A DNA stretch of 40,113 nt from Triangularia verruculosa (taxonomy: Eukaryota > Ascomycota > Sordariomycetes > Sordariales > Podosporaceae), in the NCBI GenBank assembly GCA_033296885.1, contig MU864071.1, positions 1 through 40,113 on the forward strand, in the 5' to 3' direction. A model generated the notes under the pieces. The model saw nothing but the letters and a program-made list of their open reading frames with translations, did not search any database and was not told the origin of the DNA. How positions within the stretch are numbered: the stretch's first letter is position 1; the number at the start of each line of letters is the position of its first letter. Made by a program: the position numbers and the translations under genes. Of this stretch, positions 21,724-31,201 are shown piece after piece.

Positions 21724-22385
21724 GATGACGTCAGCAGAAGTGTCTTGGCACTTGGGAACAACCAATATCGGTTTTTGAAGTCTTCACCGTCACCAAGCAT
21801 TCACGATCCACACTGACAGAACGCGTCGAACGTGTCAACTATCGCGCGAACGGTGAGGTTGAATCAAGCTTTGTCTGGTGGGGCTCGGTTCGGGCCAATC
21901 CGCCCACCACCCCTGTGCCGGTGGCATGGACCCTGGTTGTTCCGTGTTTGGAGCTTCTCCAGTTCTGTTCTTGACAGAGGTTCCGTGTCCAAGATGATGA
22001 TATGCACACATCCCCTCCTGCCCTGAGCAGTTCTCTGACCAGCAGCCAGACCCGAGACCACTTCTGGACCGTCGAAAGATAGCACACAGAAAAGGCTGAA
22101 GGGCATCGGTTGGATTTCCTTTCCGCTGCATCTCCTTCTATCACACAATCTCATGGAATTGCGGAGCCACATAAACCCGTGTTAAGCTACCGATGATGAT
22201 TCAGTCCACCAGGCCAAGGACGCGGATGTTGAACTCCCAGCCAATCAACGTCCACCCCAGCATACCTGCGTCTACCGGACCGGAGTCAACGGACCAGATG
22301 GTGGGGTTGGTCCGCCTCCTCGATACATAACCTCCACGCCACCGCCCCTCTTACTCCTGAAGAATAAAGTGCGTCAGATATCAAA
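21724..22385. promoter_or_regulatory. Shared divergent intergenic region
   Basis: About 660 bases separate the start codons of the minus-strand hydrolase and the plus-strand cupin gene, so both promoters must lie here. Overlapping short frames on both strands look like chance. I see no certain TATA box. Confidence 0.45.
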
Positions 22386-22991
22386 ATGGGTGACGCCACC
22401 TCCACCTCGGCCTTCACCAAGGCAAGCGTCAAGGTAAACGGCAAGCTCTCCGACCTACCCCAGCCAACCACCTACATCACAAGCCACAACTCTTCCGGTC
22501 AGGCCATCGTCCACTCCCACGACCCCTTTCAATGGCGCCCCTACGACGACAGCAACCTTGCCTTTGCCGTCCCCTACACCACCTCCCGCTTCCCTCCCGA
22601 TCTCAACAATGATGCAGATCTCAAGCTCCACCAATCGTTGATCTCGACGCCCGATAAGCTCGGTTTGGTGAACCCCAAAGGAACAGTACTGCGCTGTGTT
22701 GACTTTGCACCTGGGTATGCCTGTGGTATGCACCGGACTCAGAGTTTGGATTATGGCATTGTGATGGAAGGGGAGGTGGACATGGTGCTTGACAGCGGGG
22801 AGCGGTACGGCTTGAAGAGGGGTGATGTGGCGATCCAGCGGGCGACGCAGCACCAGTGGGTCAACAAGAGTAACACCCAATGGGCCAGGATGATGTTCGT
22901 TTTGCAGGATTGCCAGCCACTGACGGTGGCCGGGAAGGAGATGGGGGAGGATTTGGGGACAAATTCAGGGTTGCCGCCGAGTGGGAACTGA
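22386..22991 (+). CDS. Cupin-domain protein (201 aa)
   Basis: An intronless gene starting at ATG 22386 in context AAAATGG. The C-terminal half is a cupin barrel: GTVLRCVDFAPGYACGMHRT, then YGIVMEGEVDMVLDSGERYG, then LKRGDVAIQRATQHQWVNKS. Motif 1 keeps one His (GMHRTQSLDYG) and lacks the usual H-x-H pair; motif 2 keeps the H in QHQW. The metal site may therefore be altered. Cupins of this size in fungi are often found as small-molecule enzymes or sensors; the substrate here is unknown. There is no signal peptide. Confidence 0.8.
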   Translation: MGDATSTSAFTKASVKVNGKLSDLPQPTTYITSHNSSGQAIVHSHDPFQWRPYDDSNLAFAVPYTTSRFPPDLNNDADLKLHQSLISTPDKLGLVNPKGTVLRCVDFAPGYACGMHRTQSLDYGIVMEGEVDMVLDSGERYGLKRGDVAIQRATQHQWVNKSNTQWARMMFVLQDCQPLTVAGKEMGEDLGTNSGLPPSGN

Positions 22992-23951
22992 ATGGTGTAC
23001 GAGACTGGTAGACACATTGTTTGTAAAGGTTTGAGGGACTTTCACAAAATGGTTAGAGGGAAACATAAGGTGGCATAGTGATGGTATTTCCAGACCCTTT
23101 GGAAGTCATAATAGTCAGGTTCCAGGTTGTTATCCTCGCATTGCCCACTGACTTCATCACAAAGGATACCATGTATATAAGGTACCTAGCACTATGATAC
23201 AGGTGTGAGAGGCTTGGTCTTCCATCTACTAAATCTTTATTTTTCAAGCCCTTCATTGCAGGTAAACCTATCTTGCGCATATGACGACTCCGGAGTCTGA
23301 ACCCACGCCATTGCATCTCCGAACTGAAAGGCGAAGGACAGGGCGGTCACGCGTAGAGGTCCCGTGAAAAGTGGGGCGGAAATGTGTGGTGGTGTCGCGT
23401 CGACGAGCTTCCGCCCAACTCAACTCTGCCAGTTGCATCAGCACCCGAACCTCTCACCGAACACGGCACGCCTCTCATCACCTAACCAACCCCTCATCTT
23501 CAGTTATGTATGGATTGGAAATCAGACAATTGCGATGATTCCACGTGCAGCCAGCCACAATCATATGGCGTCCGAATCGGGAACCAAACCCCACCATGCC
23601 CTCCTTCAGAGGCTCGGCACAGCCAATAGTGCCCCCCCACGAACCCCAACAAGCAGCGCTGATCGCAAGACCTGACCCTTGTCTCGACCGCGGGATATGT
23701 CGTGCAACAGGCCGCTAACAAGTGACAGTTCGCAGGTGGATATTCGCCAGCACCAGTCCAATCACAGGTGCAGCATGACCAAATTTATTCATGCATGGAG
23801 CCCGGAATAATAATACGAACGATGTCACCCAAACGAGGCTACGGGGGAGCGCGACGCCAAACGAATATCCAACTTTTCATCGCGATCATCAAGTGCTCTT
23901 CAGTAATTTGCACTGCTGGGCCCTTGATCCCGATGAGCCGTAAACTTCAAC
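22992..23951. other. Intergenic region
   Basis: About 960 bases between the cupin gene and the hydrolase/ankyrin/CorA gene. A 103-codon frame at 23364-23675 is Ser/Pro/Thr-rich without a motif and is not supported. The upstream region of the next gene lies at its right end. Confidence 0.45.
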
Positions 23952-26900
23952 ATGGCGGCGTCTATAACTTCTGAGAGGCCCTCTACACCAGATCCACACA
24001 CTCCTCATCCCGCAGGGAACCCACACGCTGATGTTGTCCCAGCAACGCCAACCGTCGCTCTTATAACGGCAGATGATGAGGTTGAACTTCCAAAGATAAC
24101 CCAGGATCAGCGTGTTGACACGGGCGAGAGTGAATCGAGTAGAAGGACGGCGCTGTTCTCGGGTTGGAGTCGCATCACCAGAAGGCCATCTGTCTCAGCA
24201 GCGCCTCTGTCAAGACCTGCCTCACTGTTGCAACAGGAACCACCATCGCCTACACCGTCGCGCCATGGAGAGCCCCCACAAGGAATTTCTGAGGAGAAGA
24301 CTGCTGTTCATGCGGAAACCGAGACAATTGGTGATGGCAACCTGAGCCCAGTAAGCCAGGTACGGCATGATAATCCCATGCTCATGCTCTCGTTCATCTG
24401 GCTAACCCCTTTCGCTGTTTGCAGGCTAGCTATTCATTGGAGATTTTCCCACCAGGGATCCGTCCCAGAACTTCAGTTGATATCATTGCCGTCCATGACT
24501 TTGATGAGACGCCGGAAGAAGCATGGGTAATGCCTGTTGAGTCTGCGCAGATGCGCCTGTTGAACCCAGGGAGGCCGGATGGCGAGCGCGATAGAACGGC
24601 CTCCCCGGGACTCCGTGATGGGCAACGGGCGAAAGTGGCTGACAAGAAGGGCAAAGGCCCCGAGTTAGTCAATCAATCAGATGCAAGTCAGAGGCTGGAC
24701 GTCAAACTCCGACCTCCTGGGAAAGACGTCAAGAAAGGTGTGAGGTCCCTGGAACCATCGATGCGATCATCGTCCGAGTTTGATATACGTGGGCGGCCGC
24801 GCGCTGTGAACTGGATCCGCGACTTTATACCCAACGACATCACCGACTCCAGGGTGTTGTCTTTCACCTACTCAGCGCCTACATTCGACAAAAAGACAGG
24901 GAATTGGGCTGATTATGTCGAGAGCGCTGCCAAGGCATTGCTGGAACATTTCGACAACTCCAGACAGCTTTTCTTCCAGCGAGGAGTTCCTGTTGTCTTT
25001 GTCGGGTCTGGCTTCGGTGGTATCATTGTCCAAAAGGCTATTTCGCTAGCCGCGAAGCAGGACGGTGTCGGGTCGCTGACTCTGGATGACATTTATCAGG
25101 TTCTTCTTCTAGACACACCATTCCCTGAACCAGATGAGCCAGCTGAAGAGGATAAATTCAAAAGCTGGTTTCCGAAGAATACCAATGTTAGAATGTCCCG
25201 TATTCTTCTGGAGATTGAAACACGGGACAAAGACTCTAAGCTTGTAGAGGATGTCTGGAAGGAATATCAGGGGGGTCGAAAACAAGCAGCTCGTGGCCTT
25301 GTGACAACCTGGCTATACTCCCAAGCTAGGGTACAGCAAGGGGACGGCGACAATTTGTCACTGTGCAAGGTCAGTGACTGATACTACGGCAGATACAAGA
25401 ATGGCAGCTGACACTTAGTTAGGATGAGGATGAGTATCGCGCGTCAGGCAATCTTATTAACTTCACGTCCGTCGCCATCTACCGGCACCGTCGGTTGGCT
25501 CGAATGGCCGATACACAGGATTACATATACCGCACTATTCTGGCCAAGATGCAATCGGTGGTCCTCTATCAGGCCATCAAAGCGAGCAACGAAGGGCTTG
25601 TCGAAAGTATCCTTGACAGCAAGCCCTACTTGATTTACAAGACTGATCATGGGCGCAACCCACTTCACGTTGCTTGCTTGATGGAGCGCCCGAGTGAAAC
25701 GATTGTTACTCTCCTCATCAACGAGCGACCGGACGATACTATTGAGCCTGACGACGGCGGGGAAATCCCACTGCACCATGCTGTCTTCCAGGCATGGTAC
25801 AATGAGCCAGAGGAAGGGAAAGAAAGGTCTGAATACAGCGGGGTGATTCGATATTTGATGCGAAATATGCAGCGAGAAGATCTCGACATGCGCGATAACG
25901 AAGAGCGGACCCCGTGGGATGGAATTTGCGAGGATAACACGGAATTCTATTGCACTTGTAATGGGCCCGAATGTGCCGCAACTTGGATCCGTGAGCTGAG
26001 GGAGAATCTGGAACCGATTACGGGTCCCGCAATCACCCAAGATCATGACTTGCCCACAGAACCGACACCTCCGGCGCCCGATTCCTCGCAGTACATTGCC
26101 AGCTTTCGGTCAGAAGGGACAGTCAGCGAGTTCTATCACACGACCAATAAGAAAACGAAACGGGTAGAGGAGCAGATCAACCTCAAGACAACCAGCGTTT
26201 ATGAGATGGTTTACGATGCCAACAAGAGATGCGCTAGAATTCTCGAATCCTCCCGCAGGAAAGGGAAAGATAAGGATTTCCGTTGTAGATGGATTTTGCT
26301 GCCAGCAAACAACGTAAGTTCTTCACCTATGGCCACGAAAAGAAGCCGTACTGACACCGGCGACATCTAGGAACAATGGCTATCTGTATGAGCAGCCGTT
26401 ATCTCCGAACTGGTATCAGATTGCTGATTTTTGTCTGTTCTGTAGGATCTTTTTCTCTCTATTGGCGTTCGCGATACCTCCATAACGGACCAAAGGCATG
26501 ATGGACTTACCATCTTCAACCGCTATATGAATCCAAGAGCCAAGAAATACCAGTTCACGACATTTGTAAAAATATCTTCGTCCCCATCGTCGGCTATAGC
26601 TGACTTTTCGCAGAGTATAGATCCTTCCGACGATCCAGACGTGCAAGGAAATCATTCCGGTCGTTTGCAGACGGTGGTTGAAGAGCCATCTGGGTCTCTG
26701 GAGGATGCAGCTGGATCAGCTTCTCGGCCACCGTTGCAAGCCGCCAAACGGTCAAGCCAGACTTTGTCACGTGTAACCTGGGCTACTCTACCACCAGTGA
26801 ACCTTGAGCATGCTGCTGGCGACAAAACTATCGCCATCTTTGTAAGTTACCAACAGGTCCTGTAGACCTACAGCGCCGTTTGTGTAGACTTACTAATAGT

Positions 26901-29304
26901 TGGGAGATGCCATACCTTGCGTATGAGAGCCATGATGGTCGGAAAAGGATGGCGGCCATGATCAACCGCGTCAATGACGATAAGAACAGACCTTTGAGTC
27001 ACCGAGAGTCAGCACTCATCGATGGGTATATTCATGCTCAGGATATCCTTCCATTGCATTGCCGACGTACCTTGGACCAATACTCCTACTACATGCTCGA
27101 GACAACAGAGCGGCGAGACAAAGATCAGGTTGTGTATCGATGGGCTACTAAGCACGGAAAGCCTAAGAACGCCGCCCCCATTCTCATGGTTGACCAGCTA
27201 TGGCTATGGGTGTTACCCGATGGTGAGTCCTTGAAATCCGTGTCCTGAGCCCCGATAGCTGCTGACACAAAACAGGCACTGTAATCACATGCATGCCCAA
27301 CACCGAGAAGCCTTCCGAGCAGTACAACATCAAGAAGCTCTTGAGCCGAGAGATCGAAACCAACAAGGCACGGCAAGCAATTCAGTCCCCTGATAGTCTA
27401 GTTGATATGATTCTGAAGACTTGCTTGAACATCATGACAAGACAAGGGCCTGGTGGCGTCAAGTTGCAGGAAGCCTTCCAATCTTCGATCAACACCATTG
27501 TAAGTACACGTTCAAACGGCAGTAATCTTTTTTACTCACGGTGTTTTAATTTTGTAGGCCGAGGATGAAGCTGTCAAGATGAAGAGGCTCCTCAAGACTG
27601 TCGACAAGCTCGCCAACGCCAAGGATCCGTTCAAGTACACGTCGGATATCGACAGCTTCTCGCGGATATCAGACGAGTCCCGACAGCTAGTGGAAATTAT
27701 TGACATCCAGGACGAGCTTGGTATCATAAAATCCATTCTCACCACTCAGCTAAAGGTTCTTGAGGAGTTTCAAGGTCACATCCGGCCCCGTAAACGTTCA
27801 GGCGGCTCAAAGGAGCATTATGACGAGGATGAAGACCAAGGCACTAGGGCCGATAAAAGATCACATCATGGAACTGGCCTCAAGAATGCGAGAGTCGTCG
27901 ACGAAGCCATTCGAATCGTGGAAGACAACCTCATCCGAGTTTCAGAGATGGACGAGTCTGCTAAAAGGGTGGAGGCTGAGGTACGTTCTCTACTTCCAGA
28001 CCACTGGTACTGGTAAGACCTAGTACTGACCATGTGCAGTTGAAACAATTGTTACAGTTTAAACAACAACAGGCATCCGGATGGGACACACGATATGCCA
28101 TGAAGCTATCAGAGCAGGGCTCCCGACAAAACACGGTAGGATCTCTTCCGAGACTACCGACCTTCTATCAAAAACTAACCAACTGTCACTTAGATTATGG
28201 TGGTGTTTACTATTGTCACAGTGATCTTTGTAGGTCCCCAGGAGCCGAAGCATTAGGTAACGTTGGGAAAGTGAGCTAATGGTACCTCGTAGCTCCCACT
28301 ATCATTCATTGCAAGCTTTTTCACCATTGGTATCGTGGAGTTCCCGAAAAACGAAGAAACCGGTGAGGTCGACTGGCCTGTTCACGAAGTTTCCAAATAC
28401 CTCTGTATGTCTCCCTCCTCCATGTCAGCTAGCCAGAATCATGACTTACAACCGACTAGTTCCCATATCCGTCGGAGTCTCAGCGGCTATCCTTCTCTGT
28501 ATTGGTGTTGTGTTCTATCGCATGGCGAGTAAAGCCAAGAAGCGCATGGATAGCGCACAACGGCCTCCACCCAGCAAATGGCAGGCCCTGAAGCAACCCA
28601 ACACAAGGAAGCACACCCACAAGCACAGGCGCAAGCAGGATGACGACTACTCTTTCTTTTCAGACTGCACATCGGAGATATATGACGGCGAGTTCGGCAA
28701 TGCGCGCCGTCGCGACGACGATGACTCAAGCGACGAAGAATGGGATGACATGAGCATTGACGACGAGAACGACTATGCTCCTATCTTCCGTCGGTGGAGA
28801 TTCCACACTCACGTCCCCGGGCTCAGGAAGCTTTGGTTGTGGAAGCTGTATCCTGTGTCAAAACCTCCGGCTCATCACCATCTGAACAAGGCTCAGGAAG
28901 ATTTCGAGTGGGATTACCCGCTGAGAAGATGGAGGGATGTGACAACCGAGAGGGCAACCTTGTTCATCCAGTCTTGGAAAGCCGACAGGAAGGATAAGAA
29001 CGTCCAGGAGGCCAAGCACAGACATGGGCCGGATGATGACGAGTGCTTTTCGGAGGATGAGAGGCATCGGAGTCAGACAGAAGAGGTGGAGCATCGGGAG
29101 AGGGTTGAGGAGAGGAAGGACTGGTTGAGGGATTGGTTGGGACTTTCGTGGGCGAAGAAGAAGCAAAGGGGTACTGGGGATGAGCCCGAAGATGTGGACG
29201 AGGATGGCGCTCGCAGCACCAGAAGCGAAAAAGGGATTGGCAGGTTGTTCAGGAGGAGGGGCAATAGGGAGGAGAGATGGGATGAAGAGATGGGACCAGC
29301 ATAA
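23952..29304 (+). CDS. Alpha/beta-hydrolase-like + ankyrin + CorA-like membrane protein (about 1,568 aa)
   Basis: Twelve exons: 23952-24359, 24425-25369, 25423-26313, 26371-26385, 26446-26841, 26907-27222, 27276-27499, 27558-27980, 28040-28135, 28194-28229, 28293-28404 and 28460-29304. They sum to 4,707 nt with every junction in phase; introns are 53-65 bp. After a disordered N terminus, residues about 150-450 resemble the alpha/beta-hydrolase (SesB-like) domain found at the N terminus of fungal NLR-type proteins (SVDIIAVHDFDETPEEAW, NWIRDFIPNDITDSRVLSF, VPVVFVGSGFGGIIVQKAI). The nucleophile elbow reads GSGFGG where GHSLGG is usual, so the serine is replaced. Ankyrin-type helices lie at about 498-600 (GRNPLHVACL, GGEIPLHHAV) and a Cys motif FYCTCNGPEC at about 625. 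A CorA-like region follows from about 885 (MPYLAYESHDGR, LWLWVLPDGTVIT) with TM1 IMVFTIVTVIFLPLSFIASF and TM2 in FPISVGVSAAILLCIGVVFY. A long charged tail closes the protein. The CorA GMN motif is not present after TM1 (TIGIVEFP), so ion transport is doubtful. Confidence 0.8.
26371..26385 (+). other. 15-nt micro-exon of the hydrolase-ANK-CorA gene
   Basis: The five codons EQWLS sit between introns 26314-26370 (GTAAGT donor, ACTGAC branch) and 26386-26445 (GTATGA donor, GCTGAT branch), all in phase 0. The result reads LPANN-EQWLS-DLF. This agrees with the general LPANN-x-x-W pattern I know from fungal ankyrin/CorA proteins, which is why it was kept. Confidence 0.6.
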
Positions 29305-29486
29305 TAAGAGGGGACAACACGCTTAATGGTAATTTTGTACACGTAATAAGGCGGTCTACCTTTTCCAGGAACTAAAATACCTAAAGAGATTCTCGCTGAA
29401 CCTATATGTCCTCCATGCCAAACTCACATAGAGCAGCCTCAGTTCGTCCACCAAAGTGCGACCTTTTCGACTCAACTTCAAACATC

Positions 29487-30143
29487 CTAATGTCTCCTCC
29501 TCCTCCCACCCATACCATGCCCACCGCCGATGAAACCTCTACCAGCAGCCCTCAACTCATCCAAAACCAAGACGAACAAATAGGCCTTGGCATGCTCCCA
29601 CATCCAATTCTTGACACTCCTCGGCGTGGCCGCCCACCCTACCAACCACACGCCCGCCACCGTTAGCGTCACCACGACCCGTCTGAGGCTCTCACCACCA
29701 GCAAACTCCGCCAGAAGCAGCACTCCCGCCTCAGCAAGAGCAAAATGCCAGTAATCGCTCGACTTGAACAAGAACAAATCCATGCTACTGCTGTGCACCG
29801 TCTCAAGCCTTCCATTCCGTACTTGCGTTGTGCTGCCACCGAGGGGCAAGGTCACGGCAACCGATGCCCGGAGGGATGCGATCCGCCATTGGAAGTAAAA
29901 CGCCGCGAAGAGGATCAGGCCGGAGAAGAGGCGATCGAAAAGGTATGTCCCCGATAGATAAACCGTGTCGGAGCCGAGAGCCCAAGAGATGGGCGTGAAG
30001 GGGCTGGCGGCGGTGTACAGCAGGACGATCAAGATGAGGGAAAAGAACCGGCGGGGGAGGAGGGAGGGGGGGTTCAGAGCTGCGTCGGTGTAGGGTGTTG
30101 ACTTGGCTGAGTGGTCACGGTCGGGGTAGGTGTGGGTTGCCAT
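29487..30143 (-). CDS. Small multi-pass membrane protein (218 aa)
   Basis: An intronless gene. Hydrophobic segments lie at about 33-55 (FFSLILIVLLYTAASPF), 65-85 (YLFDRLFSGLILFAAFYF), 130-150 (HFALAEAGVLLLAEFAGG) and 155-172 (RRVVVTLTVAGVWLVGWAA), with a possible fifth near 185-195. The C terminus is Gly/Arg/His-rich (GGGHGMGGRRRRH). I do not recognise the family. It looks like an integral membrane protein of about four to five spans. It is convergent with the hydrolase-ANK-CorA gene, about 180 bases apart. An A/G- and T-rich low-complexity stretch lies upstream (30160-30215). Confidence 0.75.
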   Translation of the reverse strand: MATHTYPDRDHSAKSTPYTDAALNPPSLLPRRFFSLILIVLLYTAASPFTPISWALGSDTVYLSGTYLFDRLFSGLILFAAFYFQWRIASLRASVAVTLPLGGSTTQVRNGRLETVHSSSMDLFLFKSSDYWHFALAEAGVLLLAEFAGGESLRRVVVTLTVAGVWLVGWAATPRSVKNWMWEHAKAYLFVLVLDELRAAGRGFIGGGHGMGGRRRRH

Positions 30144-30846
30144 TTTGGCTTTTGGCTGGTGTTTTTTTTCTCTCTGTCAAACAAAGAAAAAAGAAAAGAA
30201 AAGACAGAACTGGGGAGAGATCACGACGGGGGAAACAACCGCATTTTAACCACCAGGCTCTCCTCGGAACCGAAAAGAGGCGTCAGATGGTGGCTCGGTC
30301 TATTGGTGACACCTCCTCCAGGGCTGAAAAAGACGGCTATGATGCGAAGGCCTTGTGCGAGACGGCACAGGCAGCGAAAATATGCCAAGCCGAAATTGGT
30401 TGACTTTTGAGCCCCTTGGGCACGGACCATGCGGTGGTCTTGGCGGGGTGTGCTGCCTGATGCGCCTAATTTTGGTGGGGTTGCATTTGAGGGATTTCGC
30501 GTTCGGACGCGCCAGGGATTTTACTTTTTTACAGGGCGCGAAGTGAGTGCATCACCATCTTGCGTCGAAGAAGAGGAGATTACGCAAGCTCTGGTGAAAG
30601 AGAATCCTAGCGGTTGGATGTTTTATTGTGATGTTGTCGTTTTGGTTTTGCAGTGCAGAGACCACCTCATAATGGAACGAAAGATGTCGTGGGTAAAAAG
30701 TGTGAAAAAGTTTGGACCTCTCAACACCACCAAACTATCACCAACTGTGTTTGCCCAGGGCAAAAACCTGCTGCGACTCGGATACTGGGAGTTAAACCCT
30801 GGGCTGTTGAGAGAGGTAATCACTCCTGAGATACAGGTTAATTTTA
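30144..30846. other. Intergenic region
   Basis: About 700 bases with purine- and pyrimidine-rich simple sequence near 30160-30215, which may belong to the promoter of the membrane protein gene. A 148-codon plus-strand frame (30429-30875) lacks a recognised domain. Confidence 0.45.
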
Positions 30847-31140
30847 TTAATATAGCAAGTGTATTTGTGGGTTAAAAAACCCAATGCATCCTCTGCAAGT
30901 GCAGCCATACCAATCCATCATGATTTGCTGACGGAGCCCAATGTCAAGCCCGGACCTATGCTCGATCGGAGACCCTTCATGAACTGCGACCTGTTCTCCT
31001 TGATATCTCTTTCCATCCGTAAAACTTTGGAAATGGCATGTCTCTGGTGATATTCGAGTCCTCGAAGGCCATATCCTTGTAATACCTTGATCGGGGTAGG
31101 ATAGGAGCGTGGAGATGTAGCAATTTGATCTGTGATACAC
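30847..31140 (-). pseudogene. Remnant of an ankyrin/Cys-motif gene
   Basis: The last codons of this frame read MMDWYGCTCRGCIGFFNP. This matches the Cys motif of the neighbouring GNAT-ankyrin protein (LKYWCTCGGCLGGWLSP). The rest of the frame shows no ankyrin or GNAT motif. It lies directly downstream of that gene on the same strand. The best guess is a fragment of a duplicated ankyrin-type gene whose remainder is lost or scrambled. Confidence 0.4.
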
Positions 31141-31201
31141 TCATGTCAGCGCTTGGGGCGATTTCCTCGTATCTGTGAGATCAAGAGCTGACTAACCTGA
31201 C

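Noticed and set aside
30429..30875. 148-codon plus-strand frame
   Set aside because: No recognised domain; it overlaps the end of the ankyrin remnant on the other strand and begins within low-complexity DNA.
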